A stretch of DNA of 64,000 nt from Bordetella parapertussis (GTDB taxonomy: Bacteria; Pseudomonadota; Gammaproteobacteria; Burkholderiales; Burkholderiaceae_C): positions 186,001 through 250,000 of the forward strand of contig CAMCTC010000001.1 of assembly GCA_945878355.1 (NCBI GenBank), in the 5' to 3' direction. The translations under genes and the position numbers were made by a program. Below the pieces are notes generated by a model. The model was given only the letters and a program-made list of their open reading frames with translations, searched no databases and was not told where the DNA came from. Numbering within the stretch: the stretch's first letter is position 1; each line of letters starts with the position of its first letter. This document shows, in pieces, positions 10,555-20,442 of the stretch.

Positions 10555-10761
10555 AATCTGCTTGTTCGCCGGCATCCCGATCGGCTTTGGCTTCGGCATG
10601 GCTACTTGCGGTTACCTGGTGTGGGCTCTTACGCGGCTTGTGCGATCGGTCGGGTCGACCCTGACGAAGGCATTGGCTCTATCGTTGGCTACATGGCCGC
10701 GTTGTTGATCGGCACCGTGATCCTCGCCTTCGTGCCCTGGATCTCGATCGGGTTCCTGTGA
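10555..10761 (+). pseudogene. Possible relic of a TRAP transporter large permease (DctM-like)
   Basis: Two fragments in different frames look like the two ends of one membrane protein. Around 10566-10650 one frame reads LFAGIPIGFGFGMATCGYLV, resembling the first helix of DctM-type TRAP permeases. Around 10660-10761 another frame reads IGSIVGYMAALLIGTVILAF then VPWISIGFL and a stop, like the last helix of such proteins. The middle, over 350 residues in the family, is missing. A large internal deletion is inferred. The similarity is by eye over short hydrophobic stretches, so the family call is weak. Confidence 0.35.
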
Positions 10762-10775
10762 TTTGATGCGCCGGT

Positions 10776-11660
10776 TCAGGTCGGCTCGAGCACCAGTTCG
10801 AAGGTCACCAGCACCGGATTCGCGCCCCGCATCAGCCGGCCGCTGGCCTGGCCGCCGAGATGGTCGACCATGCTGACGTCGATCTCGGCCAGTGGCTGGC
10901 CGTCGGGTCCGGGGTGCACGCGGCCATGACGCACCAGGGTTTCGGTGACGAAGGCTTCGACCCGACGACCGTCGTCAAACCAAGCGCCCACCGTGCTGCC
11001 GACGCCGCCCCGAACGCTGGCGTGCTGGATGTCGTATTCGCGGCAGATCGATTCCAGCGCGCTGCAGACATCTTCGTTCGGTGCGATTCGGATCGCCAGC
11101 GCTGGACGCGCTGTTGGTCCGGGCGTTGGCTCGGGAGTTTGCGCGGGTGTTTTCACGGCCCAGGCCGCTGGCTTGAACAGCGAAAAGTGCGTTTCCTCGT
11201 CGGGCACGACCTCGAAGCCTGCGCCTGTCAAAACCCAAGCTTTGGCTTGCAGGCTTGTTGTCAGCATGGACTCGTCAGGCAGCAGATGGCCGCAATGCTT
11301 CACACCCTCGGCGTCGGTCCAGACGGCGTGGCAGTGCAGCCAGGGCTGGCCATCGCGCAGCCCGTAGGTGACGGTGGCGAATTCGAGCTGCACAGGGGTC
11401 TGGGCATCGAATTGATCGCTGAAATACACCGCGTGCGCCGGGCTCTTCGAAAGTGCCGGCATCACATGGGCGAACGGGAACAGTTCGCCGCCTGACAGCG
11501 TCAGAACGGCGCTGGTCGCGCCGCCGGGTGCGAGCGCTTCGGCCAGCGCCGTGAGCAGCGAGCGGCCTGGCTGCAGTTGCAGCTGGCAGGACTTCACCCG
11601 GGCGTCCACCGCGGTGTTGCGCTGAGCCTCAGGCGTGCCTGGGTGATGGATGTGTCGCAT
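10776..11660 (-). CDS. Protein with two PPC/DUF296 domains
   Basis: The 294-residue product consists of two related domains. The first (about 5-150) contains LLTALAEALAPGGATSAVLT. The second (about 170-294) contains CSALESICREYDIQHASVRG and a C-terminal PVLVTFELVLEP strand. Both look like the PPC domain (plants and prokaryotes conserved, DUF296), which forms trimers and in plants accompanies AT-hook DNA binding. A Pro/Thr-rich linker (TPAQTPEPTPGPTARP) joins them; no AT hook is seen. Start MRHIHHPG was chosen because upstream codons are a shadow of ppsR. Its role is unknown. It lies 11 bases downstream of ppsR on the same strand. Confidence 0.72.
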   Translation of the reverse strand: MRHIHHPGTPEAQRNTAVDARVKSCQLQLQPGRSLLTALAEALAPGGATSAVLTLSGGELFPFAHVMPALSKSPAHAVYFSDQFDAQTPVQLEFATVTYGLRDGQPWLHCHAVWTDAEGVKHCGHLLPDESMLTTSLQAKAWVLTGAGFEVVPDEETHFSLFKPAAWAVKTPAQTPEPTPGPTARPALAIRIAPNEDVCSALESICREYDIQHASVRGGVGSTVGAWFDDGRRVEAFVTETLVRHGRVHPGPDGQPLAEIDVSMVDHLGGQASGRLMRGANPVLVTFELVLEPT

Positions 11661-11671
11661 GGGTTGACCGG

Positions 11672-12496
11672 TCAGTAGATCAGCCGGTCCGGCCGGATGT
11701 CGCGCAGGATGGTGGTGGCGATCTCCTCGATCGACTTGTGGGTCGAGCTGAGCCAGGCCACGCCGCTGCGCCGCATCATCGATTCGGCTTCGTGCACCTC
11801 GTGGCGGCAGTTCTCGAGAGCGGCGTATTGGCTGCCAGGCCGGCGTTCGTTGCGGATCTGGGACAGGCGGCCCGGGTCTATCGTCAGGCCGAAGCACTTG
11901 CTGATGTGTGGCGCCAGTGGCGTCGGCAGCCTGTGGCGCTCGAAGTCCTCTGGGATCAGCGGGTAGTTGGCGGCCTTGATGCCGTGCTGCATCGCCAGGT
12001 AGAGCGAGGTCGGGGTCTTGCCGCTGCGGCTCACGCCCAGCAGGATCACGTCGGCGCTGGCCAGATTGCGTGCTGATTGACCATCGTCATGCGCGAGCGA
12101 AAAATTGATCGCCTCGATCCGGTCGTTGTACTCGCTGCTTTTGGCGGCATCCGAGAAACGCCCGACGCGGTGGTTGCTCTTGACTGCGAATTCAAGCTCC
12201 AAGGGTTCGACAAAGGCCTTGAACATGTCGAGCACCAAGCCTCGGCAACTGGGGTCGGTGAGAATTTGCCGCACCTCGTCGTTGACCAGGGTGATGAAGA
12301 CGATAGGCTTTCGCGCCTCGGCGTCGGCGACCTGGTTGATCTCGCCAACGACCGCCAGCGCCTTGTCGACGGTGTCGATGAAGGGCCTGCGCACATGGCG
12401 CGGTTTGGCTGAAAACTGCGCCAAGATCGAGTTACCGAAGGTTTCGGCGGTGATCCCGGTGCCGTCTGAGACAAAGAACACGCTGCGATTGGGCAT
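11672..12496 (-). CDS. ppsR: Phosphoenolpyruvate synthase regulatory protein (bifunctional kinase/pyrophosphorylase)
   Basis: PpsR (DUF299) inactivates PEP synthase by ADP-dependent phosphorylation of a threonine and reactivates it with phosphate. The 274 residues begin with the family N-terminus RSVFFVSDGTGITAETFGNS. The nucleotide-binding loop LLGVSRSGKTPTSLYLA is near 152-168, followed by KAANYPLIPEDFE. It is divergent from its target gene ppsA across a 226-base intergenic region, the usual betaproteobacterial arrangement. Confidence 0.96.
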   Translation of the reverse strand: MPNRSVFFVSDGTGITAETFGNSILAQFSAKPRHVRRPFIDTVDKALAVVGEINQVADAEARKPIVFITLVNDEVRQILTDPSCRGLVLDMFKAFVEPLELEFAVKSNHRVGRFSDAAKSSEYNDRIEAINFSLAHDDGQSARNLASADVILLGVSRSGKTPTSLYLAMQHGIKAANYPLIPEDFERHRLPTPLAPHISKCFGLTIDPGRLSQIRNERRPGSQYAALENCRHEVHEAESMMRRSGVAWLSSTHKSIEEIATTILRDIRPDRLIY

Positions 12497-12722
12497 GTGG
12501 GGCCGCCGCTGGTCGGCGTTCGATCGAAGTCCGGTGATGATAGGGGTTGTGGTCCGTAGAATCAGGGCTTAAGGAACCGATGAAGCCCGTCCCAGCCCCC
12601 GCCCCAATGGCCCCCGTTTGTCGAAGCTACGAGTCGGCATGCGTGGATGCGTCTTGGCGCGGCAGTGCAGGGGCCGCCGCCTGCCGGACAGCACCGATTT
12701 CCCACCATCCCGGAGCTTTCCC

Positions 12723-15119
12723 ATGTCATCCACCCCATTGGCGGCCGCCTTGGTCTTGCCGTTTGAACAACTGAGAATGACCGATGTCGAGGTTGTTGGC
12801 GGCAAGAACGCCAGCCTCGGCGAAATGATCAGCCAGCTCTCGGCCAGCGGCGTTCGCGTGCCGGGCGGCTTTGCCACCACCGCACATGCCTTCCGCGAGT
12901 TCCTGGCTTACGGCGGCCTGACCGAGAAGATCAACGCCCGCCTGTTGGCGCTAGACACCGACGATGTCAACGCGCTGGCCGCCGCCGGCGCCGAAATCCG
13001 TGGCTGGGTCATCGCCGCGCCGTTCCCGCCTGCATTCGACGACGCGGTGCGGACCGCGTTCGCCGCGCTGACGGCCGAGCATCCTGGCGCGAGCTTTGCG
13101 GTGCGTTCGTCGGCCACGGCCGAGGACTTGCCTGATGCGTCGTTTGCGGGCCAGCAAGAGACCTTCCTGAACGTGCATGGCATCACCGATGTGCTGCACA
13201 AGATGAAGGAGGTCTTTGCCTCGCTCTACAACGACCGCGCGATCAGCTACCGAGTGCACAAGGGCTTTGCCCATGCCGATGTGGCTTTGTCGGCTGGGGT
13301 TCAGCGCATGGTGCGCTCAGACCTGGGCGCGGCCGGGGTGATCTTCACGATCGACACCGAATCAGGCTTCGAGGACGTGGTTTTCATCACCGCCAGCTAC
13401 GGCCTGGGCGAGACGGTGGTGCAAGGCGCCGTCAATCCTGACGAGTTCTATGTCCACAAGCCAGCACTGAAGGCCGGCAAGTTGCCCATCATCCGACGCA
13501 ACCTGGGCTCCAAGCTGATCCGCATGGAGTTCAGCTCGACCGAGGAGCGCCAGGCGACAGGCCGCCTGGTGCGCACCGTCGATACCCCGCCCGAGCTGCG
13601 CAACCGCTACGCGCTCAGCGATGCCGACGTGATCGAATTGGCCCGCTATGCGCTGATCATCGAGCAGCATTACGGTCGGCCTATGGACATCGAGTGGGGT
13701 AAGGACGGCGAGGACGGCAAGCTCTACATCCTGCAAGCTAGGCCCGAGACCGTGAAGAGCCAGGCCACCGGTCAGGTCGAGCACCGCTACAAGCTAAAGG
13801 GTCACAGCACCGTGCTGGCCGAGGGCAGGGCGATCGGCCAGAGGATAGGCACCGGGCCAGTGCGTCTGGTGACCAGCCTGTCAGAGATGGACAAGGTCCA
13901 GCCCGGCGACGTGCTGGTCACCGACATGACCGACCCGAACTGGGAGCCGGTGATGAAGCGTGCCAGCGCGATCGTCACCAATCGCGGCGGCCGCACCTGC
14001 CACGCAGCGATCATTGCGCGCGAACTGGGCATCCCGGCGGTGGTCGGTTGTGGCGACGCGACCAACACCTTGGCCGACGGCGCGCTCGTAACTGTGGTGT
14101 GCAGCGAGGGCGACACCGGCTTCATCTACGACGGCCTGCTCGAGACCGAGATCACCGAGGTCAAGCGCGGTGAACTGCCGTACTGTCCGATCAAGATCAT
14201 GATGAACGTCGGCAACCCGGCGCTGGCCTTCGACTTCGCGCAGATCCCGAACTCCGGCGTCGGCCTGGCGCGACTGGAATTCATCATCAACACCAACATC
14301 GGGGTGCACCCGAAGGCGATCCTCGACTACCCCAACATCGACCCCGACCTTAAAAAAGCGGTCGAATCGGTGGCGCGTGGCCATGCCTCGCCGCGAGCGT
14401 TTTACGTCGACAAGCTGGTTGAGGGCATTGCCACGATTGCCGCGGCTTTCTGGCCCAAGACGGTGATCGTGCGGCTGTCGGACTTCAAGTCCAACGAGTA
14501 CAAGAAGCTGATCGGTGGTTCGCGCTACGAGCCCGACGAAGAAAATCCGATGTTGGGCTTCCGTGGCGCCTCGCGCTACATCAGCGGCGAGTTCGCCGAT
14601 GCCTTCGCGATGGAGTGCGAAGCCCTGAAACGTGTGCGCAACGACATGGGGCTGAGCAATGTCGAGATCATGGTGCCTTTCGTTCGGACGGTGCGACAGG
14701 CCGAGCAAGTGGTCAAGCTGCTGGCTGACCGTGGCCTGGCGCGTGGCCAGAACGGTCTGCGCGTGATCATGATGTGCGAGGTGCCGAGCAACGCGATCCT
14801 GGCCGACCAGTTCCTGGCGCATTTCGACGGCATGTCGATAGGCTCAAACGACCTGACGCAGTTGACGCTGGGCTTGGACCGCGATTCCGGGCTGGCCCAG
14901 CTGGCACAGGATTTCGATGAGCGCGATCCAGCCGTCAAGGCATTGATCAGTCGAGCCATCGCCGCTTGCCGCGCCACCGGCAAGTACATCGGCATCTGCG
15001 GCCAGGGCCCGAGCGACCATCCTGACTTTGCCGACTGGTTGGCCGCTGAAGGCATAGGCTCGATTTCGCTGAACCCCGATTCGGTGGTCGAGACCTGGAT
15101 GCGGCTGGCTTCGCGCTAG
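12723..15119 (+). CDS. ppsA: Phosphoenolpyruvate synthase
   Basis: PpsA makes PEP from pyruvate and ATP for gluconeogenesis. The 798-residue protein begins with the ATP-grasp domain ([37 protein letters not shown]). The swivelling phosphohistidine domain follows ([20 protein letters not shown], catalytic His within TCHAA), then the PEP/pyruvate TIM barrel ending [20 protein letters not shown]. The ATG at 12723 gives the usual family length; the longer open frame upstream lacks similarity. Regulated post-translationally by PpsR. Confidence 0.97.
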   Translation: MSSTPLAAALVLPFEQLRMTDVEVVGGKNASLGEMISQLSASGVRVPGGFATTAHAFREFLAYGGLTEKINARLLALDTDDVNALAAAGAEIRGWVIAAPFPPAFDDAVRTAFAALTAEHPGASFAVRSSATAEDLPDASFAGQQETFLNVHGITDVLHKMKEVFASLYNDRAISYRVHKGFAHADVALSAGVQRMVRSDLGAAGVIFTIDTESGFEDVVFITASYGLGETVVQGAVNPDEFYVHKPALKAGKLPIIRRNLGSKLIRMEFSSTEERQATGRLVRTVDTPPELRNRYALSDADVIELARYALIIEQHYGRPMDIEWGKDGEDGKLYILQARPETVKSQATGQVEHRYKLKGHSTVLAEGRAIGQRIGTGPVRLVTSLSEMDKVQPGDVLVTDMTDPNWEPVMKRASAIVTNRGGRTCHAAIIARELGIPAVVGCGDATNTLADGALVTVVCSEGDTGFIYDGLLETEITEVKRGELPYCPIKIMMNVGNPALAFDFAQIPNSGVGLARLEFIINTNIGVHPKAILDYPNIDPDLKKAVESVARGHASPRAFYVDKLVEGIATIAAAFWPKTVIVRLSDFKSNEYKKLIGGSRYEPDEENPMLGFRGASRYISGEFADAFAMECEALKRVRNDMGLSNVEIMVPFVRTVRQAEQVVKLLADRGLARGQNGLRVIMMCEVPSNAILADQFLAHFDGMSIGSNDLTQLTLGLDRDSGLAQLAQDFDERDPAVKALISRAIAACRATGKYIGICGQGPSDHPDFADWLAAEGIGSISLNPDSVVETWMRLASR

Positions 15120-15131
15120 CCGCGAGCGGCC

Positions 15132-17216
15132 ATGTCCAGCCCATCTGCCGACAGCGTCGAGACCACGCGGCGCTTCGCCAGCCGCTTGCACCGCCGCTAT
15201 GCCTTGTTCACGTTGTGCGTGGTGCTGTTCATCGTCGCGCTGGCGCTGCTCGAGCGCAACGGCTGGCCGCGCGGCTGGATAGGCGCAAGCTTCCTGATCG
15301 CGACCGTGCTGGTCTATGCCGGCATCGGCTTGATGAGCCGCACCACCGACGAAGCCGAGTACTACGTCGCGGGTCGGCGCGTGCCGGCGATGTACAACGG
15401 CATGGCCACCGCGGCCGACTGGATGTCGGCGGCGTCCTTCATCGGCACGGCTGGCGTGCTCTACCTGCAAGGCTTTGATGGCCTGGCCTACATCCTTGGC
15501 TGGACCGGTGGCTACTGCTTGGTCGCGGTGCTGCTTGCGCCCTACCTGCGGCGCTTTGGCCAGTACACGATCCCTGATTTTCTCGGCGCACGCTATGGTG
15601 GCAGTGCACCGCGGCTGATTGGCGTGGCCGCCACCGTGCTGGTGTCTTTTGTCTATGTGGTGGTCCAGGTCTATGGCGTCGGGCTGGTCACCTCGCACCT
15701 GACCGGTTTCAGCTTCGAGATCGGCATCTTTGTCGGCCTCGGTGGTGTGCTGGTGTGCTCGTTCCTCGGCGGTATGCGTGCCGTCACCTGGACCCAGGTG
15801 GCGCAGTACATCGTGTTGATCATCGCCTACACCGTACCGGTGGTCTGGTTGAGCCTTCACCAGACCGGCTCGTGGTTGCCGATGTCGAGCTACAAGCAGC
15901 AACTGGCGGTTGTGAGCCAGCGCGAGGCGCAGTTGCTGGCCGATCCCGCCGAGCTTGAGGTGCGGCGCTTGCTGACCGAGCGAGCCGACGATGCCCAGCG
16001 CAAGCTGCGTGACGTGCCGGCGGCGATGGTCAGCGACGGTGAATCTTTGGTCCGTGAGGTCGAGCGCATGCGGACTGAGAACGCGCCGCTGGCCCTTGTC
16101 CAGCAGGCAGAGCGCCGGCTCGAACGCATGCCGCGCAACGAGGCAGAGGCGCGTGCCGGCTACCAGCGCGAGCAGGACCAGGCCAGGACTCAAGCCCAGC
16201 CGCTGGCTGGACTGGCGCCGCAGTCGGGTACGGCGGGCGCCGCAGAAGGCGGTAGCCGTGCCAATTTCCTTGCGCTGGTTTTTTGTCTGATGCTGGGCAC
16301 AGCTGCGATGCCTCATGTGCTCACGCGCTACTACACCACCGCCTCGGTGGCCGATGCTCGGCGCTCGGTGGGCTGGTCGCTGCTGTTCATCGTGTTGCTC
16401 TACATCAGCGCGCCGGCGCTGGCCGTGATGGTCAAGTACCAAGTCTTCACCGAACTGGTGGGCACTTCATTCGGCAGTCTGCCCGACTGGATCAGGCGCT
16501 GGAGCAAGCTTGATGCCTCGCTGGTGTCGGTGCAGGACATCAATGGTGACGGTCTTCTGCAGTTCGCTGAACTGCGATTGGGCGCTGACATGATCGTGCT
16601 GGCCGCGCCAGAGCTGGGTGGCTTGCCGCTGGTCGTGACCTATCTGGTCGCCGCCGGGGGGCTGGCGGCAGCCTTGTCGACTGCGGACGGACTGCTGTTG
16701 ACCATTTCCAACGCGTTGTCGCACGATTTCTTCGTTCGAGTGATCAACCCTGGTACTTCGGCCATCAAGCGGGTGATGATGAGCAAGATGATGGTTCTGG
16801 TCACCGCGGTGCTGGCGGCTTGGGTCGCGTCGCTTCGGATCGCCAACATCCTGCCGTTTGTCAGTGCGGCCTTCTCGCTCGCTGCGGCGACCTTCTTTCC
16901 GGCGCTGGTGATCGGCATTTTCTGGCGCCGCGCCAACCGTGCTGGGGCGGTGGCTGGCATGTTGGCGGGGGCTGGCTTGTGTCTTTGGTACATGGTGCGC
17001 AACCAGCCCGGCCCGCGTGCCTGGCTGGGCCTGGCTGAGGCTGCCGGTGACGGCCGCTGGTTTGGCATCGACCCGGTCGCGGCCGGGGTTTTCGGCGTTC
17101 CGGCAGGCTGTGTGGTGCTGGTGCTGGTGAGTTGCTTGACCGCCAAGCCCGCCGCCGCCGAACTGGCCATGGTCGACGCGCTGCGCCGCCCTGGCCCGTT
17201 GCCCGACAGTCGCTGA
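15132..17216 (+). CDS. Sodium:solute symporter, VC_2705-type, with EF-hand-like loop
   Basis: This 694-residue SSS-family membrane transporter probably moves a small carboxylate such as acetate or lactate with Na+. Residues 25-70 form two extra N-terminal helices, possibly equivalent to the separate DUF4212 subunit of related systems. The core includes EYYVAGRRVPAMYNGMATAA and WMSAASFIGTAGVLYL. A charged, probably coiled-coil insert spans about 250-365. Residues 469-480 read DINGDGLLQFAE, a perfect 12-position EF-hand calcium loop. GGLAAALSTADGLLLTISNA follows. It begins 12 bases after ppsA, consistent with co-expression for growth on C2/C3 acids; substrate unproven. Confidence 0.87.
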   Translation: MSSPSADSVETTRRFASRLHRRYALFTLCVVLFIVALALLERNGWPRGWIGASFLIATVLVYAGIGLMSRTTDEAEYYVAGRRVPAMYNGMATAADWMSAASFIGTAGVLYLQGFDGLAYILGWTGGYCLVAVLLAPYLRRFGQYTIPDFLGARYGGSAPRLIGVAATVLVSFVYVVVQVYGVGLVTSHLTGFSFEIGIFVGLGGVLVCSFLGGMRAVTWTQVAQYIVLIIAYTVPVVWLSLHQTGSWLPMSSYKQQLAVVSQREAQLLADPAELEVRRLLTERADDAQRKLRDVPAAMVSDGESLVREVERMRTENAPLALVQQAERRLERMPRNEAEARAGYQREQDQARTQAQPLAGLAPQSGTAGAAEGGSRANFLALVFCLMLGTAAMPHVLTRYYTTASVADARRSVGWSLLFIVLLYISAPALAVMVKYQVFTELVGTSFGSLPDWIRRWSKLDASLVSVQDINGDGLLQFAELRLGADMIVLAAPELGGLPLVVTYLVAAGGLAAALSTADGLLLTISNALSHDFFVRVINPGTSAIKRVMMSKMMVLVTAVLAAWVASLRIANILPFVSAAFSLAAATFFPALVIGIFWRRANRAGAVAGMLAGAGLCLWYMVRNQPGPRAWLGLAEAAGDGRWFGIDPVAAGVFGVPAGCVVLVLVSCLTAKPAAAELAMVDALRRPGPLPDSR

Positions 17217-17239
17217 GCGATTCGATCCTCCATCCGCGT

Positions 17240-17245
17240 TATAAT
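17240..17245 (+). promoter_or_regulatory. Possible -10 box for the rpsF operon
   Basis: TATAAT lies about 75 bases before the rpsF start in the gap after the symporter gene. No good -35 hexamer is seen 16-18 bases upstream, so this is a -10 match only. Its position ahead of a ribosomal operon makes it plausible. Confidence 0.4.
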
Positions 17246-17319
17246 CGATGGCTTTCCCTTTGCTGCACCAGCGACGCTGCTGGGTAGCTTCCGATTTCCG
17301 GAAACCACAAGGAGTGTCC

Positions 17320-17688
17320 ATGCGTCATTATGAAATCGTGCTGTTGATCCACCCGGATCAGAGCGAACAGGTTCCAGCCATGTTGGAACGTATCAAGACA
17401 ACCGTCACCACAGCCTCTGGCAAGGTGCACAGGGTCGAGGACTGGGGCCGGCGCGCGTTGGCCTATCAGATCCAGAAACTGGCCAAGGCTCACTATGTGT
17501 GTCTGAACGTCGAATGCACCAAGGAAACCTTGGCTGAAATTGAGACGGGCTTCAAGTTCAACGACGCGGTGCTGCGCCACCTGACGGTGTCCAAGGCCAA
17601 GGCCGAGACCACGCCGTCGGTCATGATGAAGGCGGTCGAGAAGGAAGAGTCCCGCAAGTCGGCGCATCAGCAGGAGGCCGCTGCCTGA
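17320..17688 (+). CDS. rpsF: 30S ribosomal protein S6
   Basis: S6 binds the central domain of 16S rRNA together with S18. The 122 residues begin [19 protein letters not shown] and include the conserved [20 protein letters not shown] segment. A lysine/glutamate-rich tail of about 20 residues follows the ferredoxin-like fold. AAGGAG stands 7 bases before the ATG. First gene of rpsF-priB-rpsR-rplI. Confidence 0.98.
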   Translation: MRHYEIVLLIHPDQSEQVPAMLERIKTTVTTASGKVHRVEDWGRRALAYQIQKLAKAHYVCLNVECTKETLAEIETGFKFNDAVLRHLTVSKAKAETTPSVMMKAVEKEESRKSAHQQEAAA

Positions 17689-17726
17689 TTGAGTCCTACG
17701 CTGCAGCGCTTGAGCCCGCAGCGTCG

Positions 17727-18083
17727 ATGAACCGGATGGTTCTTTCGGCGCAACTGCTCGAACGAGGCGTTGTGCGCTACACCCCGGCTGGTCTTCCGGT
17801 CATCGATTGCAGGCTCCAGCATGAGTCCTCAGTCACCGAAGACGGGCAGCCTCGCCGGATCTCTCTGGAGATCAAAGCGTTGGCGATAGGGGCGATCGCA
17901 AGGCCGATGAGCGCACTGATGCTGGGGCAAACCGCTTTGTATGGTGGCTTCCTGGCATCGGCCCGCAATGGTCGCGGACTGCTGTTTCACATCACCGAAC
18001 TGACCCCAGGCGCACTTGCACTGCCAACACCAGCGCTCCCGCCATCATCTGATTCACTGCCGACCGCGGTCGGCGACACATAG
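17727..18083 (+). CDS. priB: Primosomal replication protein N (PriB)
   Basis: PriB is a single-stranded-DNA-binding OB-fold protein that bridges PriA and DnaT in restart of stalled replication forks. The 118 residues begin [20 protein letters not shown] and include IDCRLQHES and [11 protein letters not shown], as in beta- and gammaproteobacterial PriB. The Pro/Ser-rich tail after residue 97 makes it slightly longer than the E. coli protein (104). Its place between rpsF and rpsR is diagnostic. Confidence 0.92.
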   Translation: MNRMVLSAQLLERGVVRYTPAGLPVIDCRLQHESSVTEDGQPRRISLEIKALAIGAIARPMSALMLGQTALYGGFLASARNGRGLLFHITELTPGALALPTPALPPSSDSLPTAVGDT

Positions 18084-18097
18084 AAAAGAGGTACACC

Positions 18098-18388
18098 ATG
18101 CCCCCGCCAAGAGGTAAAGGTAAGTTTTCCAAAGACCGCAAGCCCAAGCGCAATACCCAGTCGCTGCTGTTTAAGCGCAAGCGCTTCTGCCGCTTCACGG
18201 TCGCCAATGTGGTCGAGATCGACTACAAAGACGTCGATGTGCTGCGCGATTTCATCGGCGAGAACGGCAAGATCACGCCGGCCCGTCTGACCGGCACGCG
18301 CGCTTTCTACCAGCGTCAGCTGACCACCGCCATCAAGCGTGCGCGCTTCCTGGCGCTGGTGCCGTACAGCGACCAGCATCGCGTCTGA
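18098..18388 (+). CDS. rpsR: 30S ribosomal protein S18
   Basis: The 96-residue basic protein contains [20 protein letters not shown] and [20 protein letters not shown], the S18 signature, and ends in the usual [12 protein letters not shown]. It forms a heterodimer with S6 on the 30S platform. AGAGG lies 8 bases before the ATG. Spacing to rplI is 13 bases. Confidence 0.98.
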   Translation: MPPPRGKGKFSKDRKPKRNTQSLLFKRKRFCRFTVANVVEIDYKDVDVLRDFIGENGKITPARLTGTRAFYQRQLTTAIKRARFLALVPYSDQHRV

Positions 18389-18401
18389 AGGAGCACTGTT
18401 C

Positions 18402-18854
18402 ATGCAAATCATCCTGCTGGAAAAAGTGGCCAACCTGGGCAACCTGGGTGATGTGGTCAATGTGAAGTCGGGCTACGCTCGCAACTTCCTGATCCCTACC
18501 AAGCAAGCCCGTCGCGCGACCGAAGCCGCGAAGAAGGAGTTCGAGCTCAAGCGTGCTGAACTGGAGAAGACCGCCAGTGAGAAGCTCGCTGCGGCGCAGG
18601 CTTTGGGCGACAAGCTCAGCGGCAAGGTCGTCACGATCTCGCAAAAAGCCGGTGTCGATGGCCGTTTGTTCGGCTCGGTTACCAACGCCGACATCACCGA
18701 AGGTCTGAAAAAGATCGGCTTCGACCTGATCAAATCCCAGGTGCGCATGCCCAGTGGTCCGCTCAAGACTGTCGGCGAGCATCCGGTCCAGGTGGCACCG
18801 CACACCGATGTGGTGGTTGAGATCACCATCAAGGTCGTGCCAGAGTCAGCCTGA
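18402..18854 (+). CDS. rplI: 50S ribosomal protein L9
   Basis: L9 has an N-terminal RNA-binding domain ([36 protein letters not shown]), a long connecting helix (about 40-75) and a C-terminal domain, all seen in this 150-residue protein. The ATG at 18402 follows GAAGGAG; earlier codons in the frame are a shadow of rpsR. A strong terminator follows. Confidence 0.98.
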   Translation: MQIILLEKVANLGNLGDVVNVKSGYARNFLIPTKQARRATEAAKKEFELKRAELEKTASEKLAAAQALGDKLSGKVVTISQKAGVDGRLFGSVTNADITEGLKKIGFDLIKSQVRMPSGPLKTVGEHPVQVAPHTDVVVEITIKVVPESA

Positions 18855-18877
18855 TTCTGGTCTTGCGATCACCTGCA

Positions 18878-18900
18878 GGGCGGCCAATGGCCGCCCTTTT
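18878..18900 (+). terminator. Rho-independent terminator after rplI
   Basis: GGGCGGCC, a 3-base loop AAT, then GGCCGCCC form a perfect 8-bp GC stem followed by TTTT, 23 bases after the rplI stop. It separates the ribosomal operon from dnaB. Confidence 0.9.
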
Positions 18901-19022
18901 CAATGGGGGCTGCCAATCTTGTTCGGCGACGTTCCCCAGAATTTCCACAGCCTTGTCCACAGGGCGGCGCTGGCCCTCGCCGTATGATCATCGGTCAAGG
19001 TCCAGCCCGAGATCCCAACCCG

Positions 19023-20441
19023 ATGTCTGCCGTTTTCCGTCCGTCCCCGAGCACTTCGCCGCCAGATGACGAGGTGGCCCGCCTGCGGGTGCCGCCGCAT
19101 TCGGTCGAGGCCGAGCAAAGCGTTCTGGGCGGCTTGCTGATCGACAACATGGCCTGGGACCGCGCCGGTGACCAGGTCAGCGACAGCGATTTCTACCGCT
19201 ACGAGCACCGCGAGATCTTCATCGTCATCGCCGCCTTGATCAACGCCAGCAAACCGGCCGACGTGATCACGGTGTTCGAGCAGTTGCAAAGCAACGGCAA
19301 GGCCGAGGCCTGCGGCGGTCTGGCCTACCTCAACGCGCTGGCCCAGAGTGTGCCCAGCGCGGCCAACCTGCGGCGCTATGCCGAGATCGTGCGCGAGCGC
19401 GCCATCCTGCGCAAACTGATTTCGGCTGCCGATGACATCGCTACCAACGCTTTCAACCCGCAGGGCCGGCAGGTCTCGCAGATCCTGGACGAGGCCGAAG
19501 GCAAGATCTTCAAGATCGGCGAGGAGGGCTCACGCAACAAGCAGGGCTTCATCGGCGTCGACAAGCTGACGATGCAGCTGATCGACCGCGTCACCGAGTT
19601 GGCCGAGAACGGCGCCGAGGAAGTCACCGGCGTTCGCACCGGCTTCTTCGAGCTCGACCGCATGACGGCGGGCCTGCAGAAAGGCGATCTGATCATCCTG
19701 GCGGCGCGTCCGTCTATGGGCAAGACCGCGCTGGCGATCAACATCGCCGAGGCGGTGGCGGTCAACGAAGAGTTGCCGGTGCTGGTGTTCTCGATGGAAA
19801 TGGGCGCCTCGCAGTTGGCGCTGCGCATGATCGGCTCGCTCGGGCGCATCGACCAGAGCGGGCTGCGCACCGGCCGACTGCGCGACGACGAATGGACCCG
19901 ATTGACCGAGGCCGCTGAACGTCTTGGCAAGGCCCAGCTCTACATCGACGAAAGCCCGGCGCTGAACCCCGCCGAGGTACGGGCGCGCTCGCGCCGGATG
20001 GCGCGCCAGTTCGGCGGCACGCTCGGCCTGATCGTGGTCGACTACCTGCAGTTGATGAGCGGTACGGGCAAGAGCGACGGCGAGAACCGCGCCACCGAGA
20101 TCAGCGAGATCTCGCGCGGCCTGAAGGCGCTGGCCAAGGAGCTGCAATGCCCGGTGATCGCGCTGTCGCAGCTCAACCGCTCGGTCGAGACCCGCACCGA
20201 CAAGCGGCCGATGATGAGCGACCTGCGCGAATCCGGCGCGATCGAGCAGGATGCCGATGTGATCATGTTCATCTACCGCGATGACTACTACAACAAGGAG
20301 AGCAAGGAGCCTGGCATTGCCGAGATCATCATCGCCAAGCAGCGCAACGGCCCTGTCGGCACGACCAAGCTCACTTTCTTGAAGCCGCTGACCAAGTTCG
20401 ACAACCTGGCGCCGGGCAGCAACGGCAGCGGCGAATACTAG
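19023..20441 (+). CDS. dnaB: Replicative DNA helicase DnaB
   Basis: DnaB is the hexameric 5'-3' helicase of the replication fork. The 472 residues show the N-terminal domain (RVPPHSVEAEQSVLGGLLID), the linker, and the RecA-like domain with Walker A ARPSMGKTALAINIAE, FSMEMGASQLALRMI, Walker B region LIVVDYLQLMSG and QDADVIMFIYRDDYYN. The ATG at 19023 was preferred because the frame upstream overlaps the rplI terminator. Its position after rplI is conserved in beta- and gammaproteobacteria. Confidence 0.97.
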   Translation: MSAVFRPSPSTSPPDDEVARLRVPPHSVEAEQSVLGGLLIDNMAWDRAGDQVSDSDFYRYEHREIFIVIAALINASKPADVITVFEQLQSNGKAEACGGLAYLNALAQSVPSAANLRRYAEIVRERAILRKLISAADDIATNAFNPQGRQVSQILDEAEGKIFKIGEEGSRNKQGFIGVDKLTMQLIDRVTELAENGAEEVTGVRTGFFELDRMTAGLQKGDLIILAARPSMGKTALAINIAEAVAVNEELPVLVFSMEMGASQLALRMIGSLGRIDQSGLRTGRLRDDEWTRLTEAAERLGKAQLYIDESPALNPAEVRARSRRMARQFGGTLGLIVVDYLQLMSGTGKSDGENRATEISEISRGLKALAKELQCPVIALSQLNRSVETRTDKRPMMSDLRESGAIEQDADVIMFIYRDDYYNKESKEPGIAEIIIAKQRNGPVGTTKLTFLKPLTKFDNLAPGSNGSGEY

Positions 20442-20442
20442 A

